NCBI GenBank assembly: GCA_036136335.1
Contig: JAYZQT010000006.1
Coordinates: 1-64,000, forward strand
Reading direction: 5' to 3'
DNA length: 64,000 nt
From: JAYZQT01 sp036136335
GTDB lineage: Bacteria > Pseudomonadota > Alphaproteobacteria > MPNO01 > UBA830
A program made the position numbers and the translations under genes. The notes beneath the pieces were generated by a model. It saw only the letters and a list, made by a program, of their open reading frames with translations. It ran no database searches and was not told where the DNA came from. This document shows, piece after piece, positions 37,257-46,300 of this stretch. How positions within the stretch are numbered: the stretch's first letter is position 1; every line of letters begins with the position of its first letter.

Positions 37257-37938
37257 ATCATTCATTGAAAACACCGCGCGCGCGCGATACATCTCAGTTG
37301 TGAATCAACATACTTCTGATACCTCGGCCCTCGAGACTGATACACTGGCCAACACGGTTTGCAACCACGATCCTTACGACTACGTGATTGTCCCAAGCTT
37401 CGTAAAAGCACGCGCCTTGCCAGAAATTCACAGATCCTACCCCAAGATAGAGAAACCAGGTAGCTTTCCAAATCAATCACTCGACTTTGGGCTGGCGTTC
37501 GCGTCCCTACTGCAGGAACTTCAGGGTCCCGCCATGCGCGCGGCCATCGAAAAGGTATTTGATATCGATCTCACAGCCTGCCCAAACACACTGACTGTAC
37601 GTGGCCAATGCCAGATAAAAGATGGACGTATCCATCCAGATTCTAAGGAGAAGATAATTACCGTTCTGGTTTACATGAATCCGACTTGGGAAGAAAGCGG
37701 AGGCCGTCTGCGCGTGCTGAGGTCTGCAAACGATCTTGAAAATTACGCTGCCGAAGTTCCGCCTGCAGAGGGCACGCTGTTTGCCTTCCGGCGCTGCGAT
37801 TATTCCTGGCACGGTCACAAGCCGTTCGTAGGACAACGCCGGGTACTGCAGCTTAATTGGGTCACCAACAACAGATTCGCCAGGCGCGAAAATGAACGCC
37901 ACGCATTATCAGCTTTTTTCAAGCGTTTCCGTAAATAG
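37192..37938 (+). CDS. 2OG-Fe(II) oxygenase family protein
   Basis: Up to 248 residues. The double-stranded beta-helix motif is GQCQIKDGRIHPDSKEKIITVLVYMN (HxD iron ligands), with the distal histidine in CDYSWHGHKPFVGQRRVLQLNWV and the arginine that binds 2-oxoglutarate. Such enzymes hydroxylate a small molecule or protein. The start is uncertain: ATG at 37192 overlaps the ELM1 gene by 65 bases, and a GTG at 37300 would give 212 residues with no overlap; neither has a clear ribosome site. The conserved part begins near YDYVIVPSFVKARALPEI. Placed between ELM1 and the 636-residue unknown. Confidence 0.78.
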   Translation: MTRLPLPPKFCGDSGQRIQHIESFIENTARARYISVVNQHTSDTSALETDTLANTVCNHDPYDYVIVPSFVKARALPEIHRSYPKIEKPGSFPNQSLDFGLAFASLLQELQGPAMRAAIEKVFDIDLTACPNTLTVRGQCQIKDGRIHPDSKEKIITVLVYMNPTWEESGGRLRVLRSANDLENYAAEVPPAEGTLFAFRRCDYSWHGHKPFVGQRRVLQLNWVTNNRFARRENERHALSAFFKRFRK

Positions 37939-38016
37939 GGTGGTGTGGATGGAAATTCTATTATCCCAATCCCATAGTGCGTTGCTGATAGCAACCTTTT
38001 ATGAAAGCATACGTGC

Positions 38017-39927
38017 ATGGCGCTGAACATCAATACCTTCAGTAGCCTTACCGGCGGTAGCAGTTACTACAAAGCAGTCAGCCACCCCGTGGCAGCAGAC
38101 GCCGCGACAAATCTAATTAATGATCTGCACGCGGCCGACGGAGTAGCCATATACGATCCGCTCCATTACGTGGAAGAATTCGCCGCACTCTATTCGATGG
38201 AAGGTATCAACCTACGAGGCGTCTATGCTCAGGATATAAAGGCCGTGGGGCAGCCTGTTCTGGGGCAGCGTTTCAAACCTGTCACTGACCTTGCCGACGC
38301 CGACGCCGACATTGTCTTCATCGCCGCCTATGACGCAGAAAAAATGTTGCACCAAATTGGTCACCTGCTGCCGAGCGGTTGCCGCATCGCCAGCCTGGAT
38401 GCACTTCGATTACCAAACGCATTTTTAACCAATGAAAAAACCTACCTCGACCCGATGAATTTTGCGACCAATTTTGTTTTTTTTCGCGATGGAGCCGATA
38501 ATCACACGCGTCTGGTTACAACCAATTACTGGGCGCGATACGGTTCAAGTGATATCCGTCTTTGGCTGCGCCTGTTCGCTGAAGATGGCACGGTTATAGC
38601 GGAATGGACCAAACCCGTCCCGACAGCCGGTCAGACGATATTAATCGACAGTCGAGAGGTCCGCAAACAGTTTGACCTTAAAGATTTCACCGGGCAACTC
38701 TTCATACATGCTATCGGCGTTACCGGTCACGATGTGGTTAAATATGCTCTCGACGTGTACGGCGATTCCGGTAACGCCCTCTCATGCACGCACGATGCGA
38801 ATGCTTGGCCCGCCGACCTGTATGCCGGTCTGCCCGCGCCGGCTGACGGTGAGGAGGTGGTTCTATGGATACAGAATTCCCATCCGAACACGATTCCGGC
38901 TGGTGCGATTAGTTTTAAACTTATGGGAAACGTTTCGGCCACCGCGGTAGAAACGGAAGTGGCACCATTTGCGACAATTCCTATTGCAGTCAGGAAAATC
39001 CTTCCAGAAGCGATCTGGCCCCAACAGGTAGAGATCTCAGCAGGAAAATACTTCGTTCGGCCACGTTACGAGGTGACCTCGGACTGTGGTGACCGACGGT
39101 TAGCCCATGTCAATGTTGAACGTACCGACTTAAAACCGGACCCGGGAATTCCTGAAATCGGCAACCTCATGGGCAAGGGATACATCCTCCCGGCACCAAT
39201 TCTGCCCGTTGACATATGGAAAACTATCGCGCTGCCAACCCCGATGGCGACCTCCCAGGCCACCCTTCCGATCGCGCTGTTGACCATGGATCCAGATGGG
39301 CGGGAAATTGGCCACTTATCATTAGGAGTACTATTGCGAAACCATACACGTCATGTGGATCTTTCGGAAGAAATGGATATTGAAAAGCTTTTGAAAGGCC
39401 GCTTCGGGCACATGGAACTTGTTTATGACTTTTCAATTGGTGACGAAGCAGACGGATGGCTTCATTCCCTGTTTCGGTTTGAAAACCGCACGACCGGAAA
39501 CACCGCTGAGACGAGCTTTGGTGCACATATTTTTAACACGATATTGACCTATGGCGACGAACCCCAATCCTATACCGGGCGAGCACCGGGGCTTAGCACA
39601 CGACTATTCCTCAGGCTTGGCGACACGCCACTCGAAACGATCTGCCATCTGATTTATCCAGCTTCAACGCCTTGGCATGGTACCTCGAATACCGAAATTT
39701 GCCTGCACGATCCAGATGGTGCGTTGATCGCAAAGGAACAGCTTCAAATACCGTGTGGCGGATCCCGCTTCTTGCGATATTCGAATGTGTTTGAAATGGC
39801 AACACGACTGAAGGCGGGCAATGGCGCTTACATCATAATCAGCGATGCGTCTTGCCGGCTGTTTGGCTATCACGGGCTCATCCATGAGGATGGTGGTTTC
39901 AGCCTCGACCATATGTTTGGGTTTTAG
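38017..39927 (+). CDS. Conserved-looking 636-residue protein of unknown function
   Basis: I do not recognise the family. The N-terminal 130 residues resemble a Rossmann-like fold: VAIYDPLHYVEEFAALYSMEGINLRGVYAQD, followed by DADIVFIAAYDAEKMLHQIGHLLPSGCRIASLDALRLP. The rest, from about residue 145, looks like all-beta sequence in repeated sandwich domains (LRLFAEDGTVIAEW, LLTMDPDGREIGHLSLGV, DPDGALIAKEQLQIP), each with a turn DG or DPDG. No signal peptide or membrane helix is seen. It follows the 2OG oxygenase by 78 bases and precedes trxB by 84 bases on the same strand. May bind a nucleotide sugar or act on a glycan (speculative, from the ELM1 neighbour). Confidence 0.75.
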   Translation: MALNINTFSSLTGGSSYYKAVSHPVAADAATNLINDLHAADGVAIYDPLHYVEEFAALYSMEGINLRGVYAQDIKAVGQPVLGQRFKPVTDLADADADIVFIAAYDAEKMLHQIGHLLPSGCRIASLDALRLPNAFLTNEKTYLDPMNFATNFVFFRDGADNHTRLVTTNYWARYGSSDIRLWLRLFAEDGTVIAEWTKPVPTAGQTILIDSREVRKQFDLKDFTGQLFIHAIGVTGHDVVKYALDVYGDSGNALSCTHDANAWPADLYAGLPAPADGEEVVLWIQNSHPNTIPAGAISFKLMGNVSATAVETEVAPFATIPIAVRKILPEAIWPQQVEISAGKYFVRPRYEVTSDCGDRRLAHVNVERTDLKPDPGIPEIGNLMGKGYILPAPILPVDIWKTIALPTPMATSQATLPIALLTMDPDGREIGHLSLGVLLRNHTRHVDLSEEMDIEKLLKGRFGHMELVYDFSIGDEADGWLHSLFRFENRTTGNTAETSFGAHIFNTILTYGDEPQSYTGRAPGLSTRLFLRLGDTPLETICHLIYPASTPWHGTSNTEICLHDPDGALIAKEQLQIPCGGSRFLRYSNVFEMATRLKAGNGAYIIISDASCRLFGYHGLIHEDGGFSLDHMFGF

Positions 39928-40011
39928 ACCCCTGTTCTGGTCGTTCGCATTGCCGTAAAACATCGTGCGTCATCAAGATAGGTCAATCATTAAAAATGAC
40001 AGGAACGTGCC

Positions 40012-40980
40012 ATGGGTCAATTTCATCACGCAAAGGTTCTTATCGTGGGTTCGGGCCCCGCGGGTTATACGGCAGCAGTCTATACGGCGCGAGCGTCGCT
40101 ATCGCCAATGTTGGTTACGGGCCTTGAGATTGGCGGACAGATGAGCATTACCACGGACGTGGAAAATTATCCTGGTTTTGCCGACGTGATTCAAGGTCCC
40201 TGGCTAATGGAACAAATGCATGCGCAGGCGGAGCACGTAGGAACTCTGATGATCAATGATATGATTACCGCAATTGATTTCAGCGTGCGCCCGTTCCAGT
40301 GTAAGGGCGATTCAGGCGATACCTATTCTGCGGACACAGTAATCATTTCGACCGGTGCACAGGCACGGTGGCTGGGGCTTGAAAGCGAGCAGAAATACCA
40401 AGGGTTTGGTGTTTCCGCCTGTGCTACCTGCGACGGCTTTTTTTTTCGTGAAAAGGAGGTGGCTGTAATTGGCGGTGGAAATACGGCGGTGGAGGAAGCG
40501 CTGTATCTCACTAATCACGCAACTAAAGTCACGGTAATTCACCGCCGGAATGAACTGCGCGCCGAAAAAATTCTCCAATCTCGGCTTCGCAACCATGAAC
40601 GGGTGCAGATCTGCTGGAATACGGTGGTTGAAGAGGTTTTAGGCGACGAAGACCCGCTCGGTGTAACGGGGCTTAGGCTCCGAAACATCAAATCAGACGC
40701 AATCTCCGACCTTGCCGTGGACGGCGTGTTTATTGCCATAGGACACGACCCGGCAACTGGCCTGTTCCGTGGTAAGATTGATATGGACGATGAAGGCTAT
40801 ATAACAACAGCGCCAGATTCCACACAGACCAGTATTCCGGGCGTGTTTGCCGCTGGCGACGTTCAGGACAAAACCTATCGACAAGCCGTAACCGCAGCAG
40901 GCACCGGCTGCATGGCTGCTCTTGAAACCGAAAAATTCCTCTCTGAGTTTGAGAGTGGTCCTGTTGCACCTGCAGAATAA
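40012..40980 (+). CDS. trxB: Thioredoxin-disulfide reductase TrxB
   Basis: 322 residues after an AGGAA site. FAD-binding GSGPAGYTAAVYTARA at the N-terminus, NADPH-binding GGGNTAVEEALYL in the middle, the redox pair C137-A-T-C140 in ACATCDGFFF, and a closing GVFAAGDVQDKTYRQAVTAAGTGCMAALE that contacts FAD. It reduces thioredoxin with NADPH in the cytoplasm. The LysR-type gene that usually accompanies trxB in related bacteria follows here as a pseudogene. Confidence 0.97.
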   Translation: MGQFHHAKVLIVGSGPAGYTAAVYTARASLSPMLVTGLEIGGQMSITTDVENYPGFADVIQGPWLMEQMHAQAEHVGTLMINDMITAIDFSVRPFQCKGDSGDTYSADTVIISTGAQARWLGLESEQKYQGFGVSACATCDGFFFREKEVAVIGGGNTAVEEALYLTNHATKVTVIHRRNELRAEKILQSRLRNHERVQICWNTVVEEVLGDEDPLGVTGLRLRNIKSDAISDLAVDGVFIAIGHDPATGLFRGKIDMDDEGYITTAPDSTQTSIPGVFAAGDVQDKTYRQAVTAAGTGCMAALETEKFLSEFESGPVAPAE

Positions 40981-41000
40981 TATACACCGGAAACAACATT

Positions 41001-41867
41001 ATGGACTGGGACAAACTCAGGGTTTTTCATGCTGTCGCCGAAGCAGAAAGTTTTACTCATGATGGCGAAATTTAGAATCTGTCGCAGTCCGCTGTCAAAT
41101 TTCTTCGCTAGAACAAACCCTTAATGTACCTTTATTTCGTTGCCACGCGCGATGTCTTAAGCTGACGGACGCAGGCGAAACATTGTTTGCCACTTCTAGA
41201 GACATCTTTGCCAAGCTTGCTATCGCTGAATCTCTGGTCGCTGCATCCCGTGACGGGCCGCAAGAATCACTGCGAATCACAACCACTGTTGCGTTCGGTT
41301 CGGTCTGGATAACGGAACGCCTAAAAGAGTTTATTGAGCTCTACCCCGACATTCAGCCAACATTGATCGTAAGTGAAGACGAACTCGACTTAAGCATGGG
41401 CAAGGCGGACATAGCAATCCGTATGACGGCATCAACACAACCGGATCTGGTGCGACGATCACTAATGACCATGCATCACCGGGGTATTTAAAAAATCATG
41501 GCACACCACATAGCATCAATGATCTGGATGGTCATCGGATCATAGCTTACGATGATTCCTACCACCCGCCTTTTACTGACATTAATTGGTTGATGGCAGC
41601 GGGGCGCGAAGGCACAAATCCACGCGAGCCGGTACTTCGAGTAAACAATATTTATGCATGTTTCGCGCAGCGGCCAGCGGACTCAGCATTGCTTCATTAC
41701 CGGACTATATGGGGCAGTTGGTAAGCGACTTAGTGCCCCTTATTCCAGAATTGGAAGGACCAAAATTCAGTGTAGATTTAGTCTACCCCGAAGAATTACG
41801 GCATACTCAACGAATTATTTTGTTTCGCGACTTTTTGCTCCGAAGCATGGGCATCAAACAAAAATGA
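41001..41867 (+). pseudogene. LysR family regulator, degraded (nonsense codon plus three frame changes)
   Basis: The ATG at 41001 opens MDWDKLRVFHAVAEAESFTH, the standard start of the LysR protein coded next to trxB in many alphaproteobacteria. A TAG at 41073-41075 stands where the family has leucine (GET-L-NLSQSAV). A small deletion near 41095 removes part of the SRQ of the recognition helix and shifts the frame; the second segment runs to 41491 (LEQTLNVPLFRCHAR... to RRSLMTMHH). A third segment begins near 41485 (YLKNHGTPHSINDLDGHRIIAYDD), and a further shift near 41657 restores FRAAASGLSIASLPDYM to the TGA at 41867. The 3' end lies 29 bases downstream of trxB in its origin, so read-through transcription is likely. 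Confidence 0.85.
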
Positions 41868-41950
41868 CACCTAATTTTCAAATGTTTGTATTTGTGCATG
41901 TTTTGCATAACATATTTACAATGTGGGCAATTCCCCAATAAGAACGCAAA

Positions 41951-42123
41951 GCCTATTAATACAATTACGTTGGATCATCCAACTAGGTGATCCAAATAGG
42001 CGGTATTTTTCGGCCAAGGGTTACAGTTTATGGACTCATGTCCAACAAGCTTGTCATCCTACGTCTCCCAGACGTGAAGCCTCCCTGTTAAACTTGCCCA
42101 GTGCATTTGCACTGGGCATTTTT
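41951..42123 (+). ncRNA. Candidate structured small RNA ending in an intrinsic terminator
   Basis: A run of stems in a gene-free stretch: GCCTAT (41951-41956) with ATAGGC (41996-42001) enclosing TTGGATCA (41970-41977) with TGATCCAA (41988-41995); then GGACTCATGTCC; then ACGTCT (42061-42066) with AGACGT (42070-42075); then the terminator at 42095-42123. No open frame fits. This density of stems followed by a terminator, with no coding gene, is what a small RNA gene looks like. No family is recognised: it is not a tRNA, tmRNA or SRP RNA. An alternative is the 3' untranslated region of the decayed LysR gene. Confidence 0.42.
42095..42123 (+). terminator. Intrinsic terminator downstream of the LysR remnant
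   Basis: An 11-bp perfect stem (TGCCCAGTGCA at 42095-42105 with TGCACTGGGCA at 42108-42118), very short loop, then five T at 42119-42123. It lies 228 bases beyond the LysR remnant and would end the transcript of the candidate small RNA, or of trxB read-through. The convergent Rieske gene ends 136 bases further on. Confidence 0.9.
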
Positions 42124-42258
42124 CTCTAATGGGCCGACAAGCATTGGGATGTGATCGGGGTGAGGTGAAAGTCTGTCAACAAAACGCAGACGGCCACGGG
42201 CGCATCGGCTTCCAGTTAAACATAAAATTTGTGGGCAGATGGATTGGTGGCAACGTAT

Positions 42259-43431
42259 TCAAGCGTTGAATCCCATGGTTTCCAATTCCTCTTGCCGAAG
42301 GGCTTTAGGTTCCGGTACACCGAACGGTGTCACAGATCTTTCAGCAGCAAGCGATTTTAACTCTCGCATCCAAAGCTTGCGAAGCAGGATCACCGCCGCA
42401 TCCGAAGTGCCCAATCGTTCCCTCGAACGATCGACGATCTTTCCTTGTCCGCTGATCGCCACGCCATCTTGGATACGAATGATATCCGGGTGCCTTGCGA
42501 CATCTTGCCAACTTTTTCGACCGGACAGAATGGCCTGAATTTCCTCATGGACTGGCGTGCCAGCGGGACGCTCAGGTCTCTTTGTGTGATATACCATGAT
42601 GAGAAAGTGAAGATGACTCTCGTCATCGATCGGCACGTACCAGAAGAGCGCCTTGAACCAGAACTGTTTGTTGTCCCGCCGCGAGCGTAACGGGTGGGCG
42701 AGAAAGCACTGATTCGGCATGATGAAGTGAAGTCTATCAGTGCGCTCTCCACGCTCCAAGAAATGCGTGAGCCCGTACGGTGTTTCCCTCGCCCACATTT
42801 TGGTTGGAACGTACGGCCGCGCCGACGTGTTCACAAGGTGATCTCGATGAGAAAAATTCACATGGACGTCATCCATGATGTTTTCCGCACTCTGAAAATA
42901 GTTGCACGGGATCATTGCGACCGACGGGCAGACAGTCCAGCCTTCGCCGGCGCCTTCTTCCAAACCGGGCAGTGCGCGGAAACTGGGCGCATCGCCTTTG
43001 CCGAGATAAGCAAATATCAAGCCGTGAGCTTCGTGGGTGGAATAAGAAGCGAGTTTTGGCACTTTGGCGCAAAACGATTTCGGCTCGGCCGGTTGCTCGA
43101 CACATCGTCCGGCCTCGTCAAAGCGCCAGCCATGATAACGGCAACGAATGGTTTCCCCTTCAATCCACCCCGTCGACAAACGGGTCAGTCGATGCGGGCA
43201 CTCATTGGTGATAACATGGACCTTTCCACTTTCACCCCTGTAAAGTGCCAGCTCCTCACCGAGAATGCGAATCGGAACTATCGACTCCTTTGGTAGATTT
43301 TCGGAAAGGTAAATAGGTTGCCAATTCCGGCGAAGGTAGCGCCCGGCAAGCGTGCGCGGGCCTGTGTGAACGAAGTCGGCCTGTTCGACAACACGGTCAG
43401 GGTCGGTGTTCGCATCGACAGGCGTCGTCAT
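42259..43431 (-). CDS. Rieske oxygenase, phthalate dioxygenase-like
   Basis: 390 residues after GAGGCG. The Rieske site is C78-x-H80 and C97-x2-H100 (CPHRLTRLSTGW...CRYHGWRF). The catalytic iron site falls in SAENIMDDVHVNFSHRDHL, with aspartate and two histidines. A second domain of about 150 residues follows, ending VTPFGVPEPKALRQEELETM. It would oxidise an aromatic acid or a related compound with electrons from a separate reductase, not seen nearby. Its first 20 residues are poorly conserved. The gene is single, on -, and opposite in strand to the scoAB pair; different from the Rieske protein at 30.7 kb. Confidence 0.9.
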   Translation of the reverse strand: MTTPVDANTDPDRVVEQADFVHTGPRTLAGRYLRRNWQPIYLSENLPKESIVPIRILGEELALYRGESGKVHVITNECPHRLTRLSTGWIEGETIRCRYHGWRFDEAGRCVEQPAEPKSFCAKVPKLASYSTHEAHGLIFAYLGKGDAPSFRALPGLEEGAGEGWTVCPSVAMIPCNYFQSAENIMDDVHVNFSHRDHLVNTSARPYVPTKMWARETPYGLTHFLERGERTDRLHFIMPNQCFLAHPLRSRRDNKQFWFKALFWYVPIDDESHLHFLIMVYHTKRPERPAGTPVHEEIQAILSGRKSWQDVARHPDIIRIQDGVAISGQGKIVDRSRERLGTSDAAVILLRKLWMRELKSLAAERSVTPFGVPEPKALRQEELETMGFNA

Positions 43432-43755
43432 TTTTCGCCTCTATTAATGTGTCCAAACTTCACGTTTTTTGTCGAGCTCCCAGTATTTTCTGACATACTA
43501 CCTCCACTTTGCAGCTGGGTACACTCCAAGGGGGGGTGTTGGGCACATAGTGGAGCGCAGGGGCACGAGGCCACACGGTACCTAATATTGAGAGCATCCG
43601 AGCATAAAATTTCCCCGTTTACCGGGTCCGGAACTTTAAGTGCCGGGGTTTTTTACGCAGAACGTCCACGGGCGTTGGAATGTGATCGAAAATGGGCGAA
43701 ACTCAATATCTGGCTGTTGCCTTGCCAAGAAAATCAAAATTAAAGGAAATTTAGC
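43432..43755. other. Divergent gap between Rieske gene and scoA-like gene, with a hairpin
   Basis: 324 bases with no gene. It contains a GC-rich stretch near 43520-43580 and, at 43613-43654, the sequence CCCCG...CGGGG followed by six T, a weak terminator or attenuator-like structure 100 bases before the CoA-transferase genes. It must contain promoters for both flanking genes. Confidence 0.5.
43613..43654 (+). terminator. Possible attenuator or terminator ahead of the CoA-transferase genes
   Basis: CCCCG (43613-43617) can pair with CGGGG (43644-43648), and an inner CCGG (43628-43631) with CCGG (43643-43646) as an alternative; a run of six T follows (43649-43654). The stems are short and compete with each other, so a switch between two folds is possible, but this may equally be a leftover terminator. 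Confidence 0.35.
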
Positions 43756-44451
43756 ATGAAGAAGGTATACGGCTCTGCCGCCGAAGCGCTCGATGGAGTG
43801 TTATTCGATGGCATGACCATCGCTGCAGGAGGTTTTGGCCTTTGTGGCATACCCGAATTGTTAATAGCGGGAATCCGTGAGGCGGGGACAAAAGCACTCA
43901 CCGTCGCTTCGAATAATGCGGGAGTCGATGATTTCGGCTTAGGTCTGCTGTTAGAAACCCGACAAATAAAAAAGATGATCTCGTCTTATGTGGGCGAAAA
44001 TTCGGAGTTCATGCGTCAATACCTAGCAAATGAACTGTCCCTTGAATTTAATCCCCAAGGCACGCTAGCTGAAAGAATGCGGGCCGGGGGCGCTGGAATT
44101 GCTGGATTTTATACTAAAACCGGTGTTGGCACTGTGATCGCCGAGGGCAAGGAGGAGAAGGAATTTAACGACGAAACCTACATCCTCGAGCGCGGCTTCA
44201 TTGCCGATCTTTCCATCGTCAAAGCTTGGCGTGCTGATGATCAGGGTAATTTGATATACCGCAAAACTGCGCAGAACTTTAACCCACCAGCAGCGACCTG
44301 CGGCAAAATTTGTATTGCCGAAGTGGAAGAAATTGTCTCCACCGGTGCTCTGGATCCGGATAGGATACATACTCCGGGCGTATATGTGCACAGGCTGATA
44401 TTCGGTGAACACGAAAAGCGCATTGAACAGCGTACGATTCGAACAGCGTAG
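43756..44451 (+). CDS. 3-oxoacid CoA-transferase, subunit A
   Basis: 231 residues, the usual length of the alpha subunit (ScoA/AtoD/PcaI type). The glycine-rich CoA-binding motif is GMTIAAGGFGLCGIPELLIAGI; the later AERMRAGGAGIAGFYTKTGVGT is also typical. Paired with subunit B downstream (15 bases), it moves CoA from succinyl-CoA or acetyl-CoA to a 3-oxoacid such as acetoacetate. Start after AGGA. Which acceptor it uses cannot be settled. Confidence 0.93.
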   Translation: MKKVYGSAAEALDGVLFDGMTIAAGGFGLCGIPELLIAGIREAGTKALTVASNNAGVDDFGLGLLLETRQIKKMISSYVGENSEFMRQYLANELSLEFNPQGTLAERMRAGGAGIAGFYTKTGVGTVIAEGKEEKEFNDETYILERGFIADLSIVKAWRADDQGNLIYRKTAQNFNPPAATCGKICIAEVEEIVSTGALDPDRIHTPGVYVHRLIFGEHEKRIEQRTIRTA

Positions 44452-44466
44452 CAGAGGACGACAGAA

Positions 44467-45090
44467 ATGTGGGATCGCAACAAAATGGCCGAGCGTGCTG
44501 CACAAGAGTTGGAAGATGGATGGTACGTAAATCTCGGTATTGGCATACCTACTTTAGTTAGCAACTACATTCCAAACGGCATAGACGTCACATTGCAGTC
44601 AGAGAACGGTATGCTCGGCATCGGCCCGTTTCCAACAGAGCAGGAGGTTGACGCCGACCTGATTAATGCCGGCAAACAGACCGTAACGGCCCTCGATCGC
44701 ACTTCTTATTTCAGTAGCGATCAATCTTTTGCGATGATCAGAGGTGGAAAAATAGACATGGCGATTCTCGGTGCAATGGAGGTAGCAGAGAACGGTGATC
44801 TCGCCAACTGGATGATTCCGGGCAAACTAATTAAGGGTATGGGTGGCGCAATGGACCTCGTCGCCGGGGTTCGGCGCGTGATTGTCGTGATGGACCATAC
44901 AAGCAAATCAGGTGACTCAAAACTTTTGAAAGAATGTACACTGCCCCTAACAGGCAAAGGGGTGGTAAATCGGATTATTACTAACCTCGGCGTGTTTGAC
45001 GTTGTAGACGGTGGTCTCCGGATCGTCGAATTAGCGGATGGTGTAAGTGACCGAGAAATTCATACTGCTACCGAAGCTACAATCGTCTGA
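44467..45090 (+). CDS. 3-oxoacid CoA-transferase, subunit B
   Basis: 207 residues of the beta subunit. The active-site glutamate is in LQSENGMLGIGPFP (E of ENG); other signatures are GWYVNLGIGIPTLVSNYIP and GKLIKGMGGAMDLVAGV. It forms the heterodimer with subunit A, cycling through a glutamyl-CoA intermediate. Start after GAGGA. The gene ends six bases from the convergent msrP stop, leaving no room for a separate terminator. Confidence 0.94.
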   Translation: MWDRNKMAERAAQELEDGWYVNLGIGIPTLVSNYIPNGIDVTLQSENGMLGIGPFPTEQEVDADLINAGKQTVTALDRTSYFSSDQSFAMIRGGKIDMAILGAMEVAENGDLANWMIPGKLIKGMGGAMDLVAGVRRVIVVMDHTSKSGDSKLLKECTLPLTGKGVVNRIITNLGVFDVVDGGLRIVELADGVSDREIHTATEATIV

Positions 45091-45096
45091 TCCATT

Positions 45097-46071
45097 TCAC
45101 ATAAACAGCCTTTCGCCTCTCATATTTGCATACAGATGGGCAACCTGCTCGGCATATCCATTATAGATCTGCGTCGGAACGCGCTCGCCAGTACCCAACA
45201 ACCTCTCCGTCGCCTGGCTCCAACGCGGGTGTGGGACCCCCGGGTTGACGTTCGCCCAGAAACCATATTCAGCACCTTGTATTTTCTCCCAAAAGCTCTT
45301 TGGTCGTTTTCGGCTAAAGGTAAAACGCACAATAGATTTGATTTGCTTAAATCCGTATTTCCACGGCACCAAGAGACGCAACGGTGCTCCGTTTTGATTT
45401 AACATAGGCTTGCCATAGGCGCCCGTGCCAATCATCGACATTTCATTGGCGGCCTCTTCAATGGTAATTCCTTCGCGATATGGCCATGGGTACCAGTGCT
45501 GACGCTGGCCCGGCGCAATCTTTTTATCGTTGAATGTTTCCATTACAATATACTTGGCACCAGATAACGGCCTGGCGTAGTCTAAAAGTGATCGCATCGA
45601 AAACCCCGTCCACGGCACAGCGATTGCCCAAGCCTCAACGCAGCGATGCCGATAAAGGCGTTCTTCCAAAGGCATGGTTTTGATCAGAGTTTCGACGTCG
45701 ACTTTCATTTCCCGTTCGACCATCCCGTCAATAACAACCTGCCAGGGCCGCACCTGCAATTTTTGGGCCGCCTGCCAAATGTTTTTATGCGAACCAAACT
45801 CATAAAAATTATTGTACGTCGTAGTAATTTTTTCGGGTGTGATCTCTCGATCAAGCTTATACGCCCCGTTTCGTGCGGCGGGGTAAAGTTCCTGAAGCAA
45901 ATCGTTATTGCTTCCTGCTGCTAGGGTGTTTGCAGGGGTAAAAGGATTGACCGCGGTCAGAATTGTCCCTGCCGCCAAAGTCTTACACAATTCGCGGCGG
46001 TTAAAAAATTTTGTTTCATCGGTTGCGACATTTTCTGGCAGCTCCCAGTTCTTTTTAGATTTTATTAGCAT
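45097..46071 (-). CDS. msrP: Protein-methionine-sulfoxide reductase catalytic subunit MsrP
   Basis: 324 residues from the ATG after GGAGG; an upstream ATG at 46107 lacks support. A Tat signal is visible (NRRELCKTLAAGTILTAV, twin arginine at 25-26). The molybdopterin domain has YRHRCVEAWAIAVPWTGF with the cysteine that binds molybdenum, and a YPWPYREGI stretch. MsrP repairs oxidised methionine in periplasmic proteins using electrons from the haem membrane subunit MsrQ, which is not beside it. The cofactor is made by enzymes such as those coded at 57.7-60.2 kb. Confidence 0.92.
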   Translation of the reverse strand: MLIKSKKNWELPENVATDETKFFNRRELCKTLAAGTILTAVNPFTPANTLAAGSNNDLLQELYPAARNGAYKLDREITPEKITTTYNNFYEFGSHKNIWQAAQKLQVRPWQVVIDGMVEREMKVDVETLIKTMPLEERLYRHRCVEAWAIAVPWTGFSMRSLLDYARPLSGAKYIVMETFNDKKIAPGQRQHWYPWPYREGITIEEAANEMSMIGTGAYGKPMLNQNGAPLRLLVPWKYGFKQIKSIVRFTFSRKRPKSFWEKIQGAEYGFWANVNPGVPHPRWSQATERLLGTGERVPTQIYNGYAEQVAHLYANMRGERLFM

Positions 46072-46300
46072 AACCTCGGCCTCCGAAGGAACACCTTCAG
46101 TGAACATGGAAATCCATGAGGAACAAAATATTTAAATACCATTGCACCACCGCAGACGCACTTGATATCGGCAAAAGCTAGATCCAACCCGTGTTGCCAA
46201 AGTAACCCGCGCCGAAAAAACAAATGAAAGGCTTGTTACAGGAAGAAGTCTTTGCATTAAAACATCATAGGGCGAACAAATTTCTTGATACTGCTGCGTA

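Noticed and set aside
41951..42123. 6S RNA assignment for the structured segment
   Set aside because: Only a short stretch resembles 6S RNA; the closing stem and the ygfA neighbour are missing, so it is kept as an unnamed candidate.
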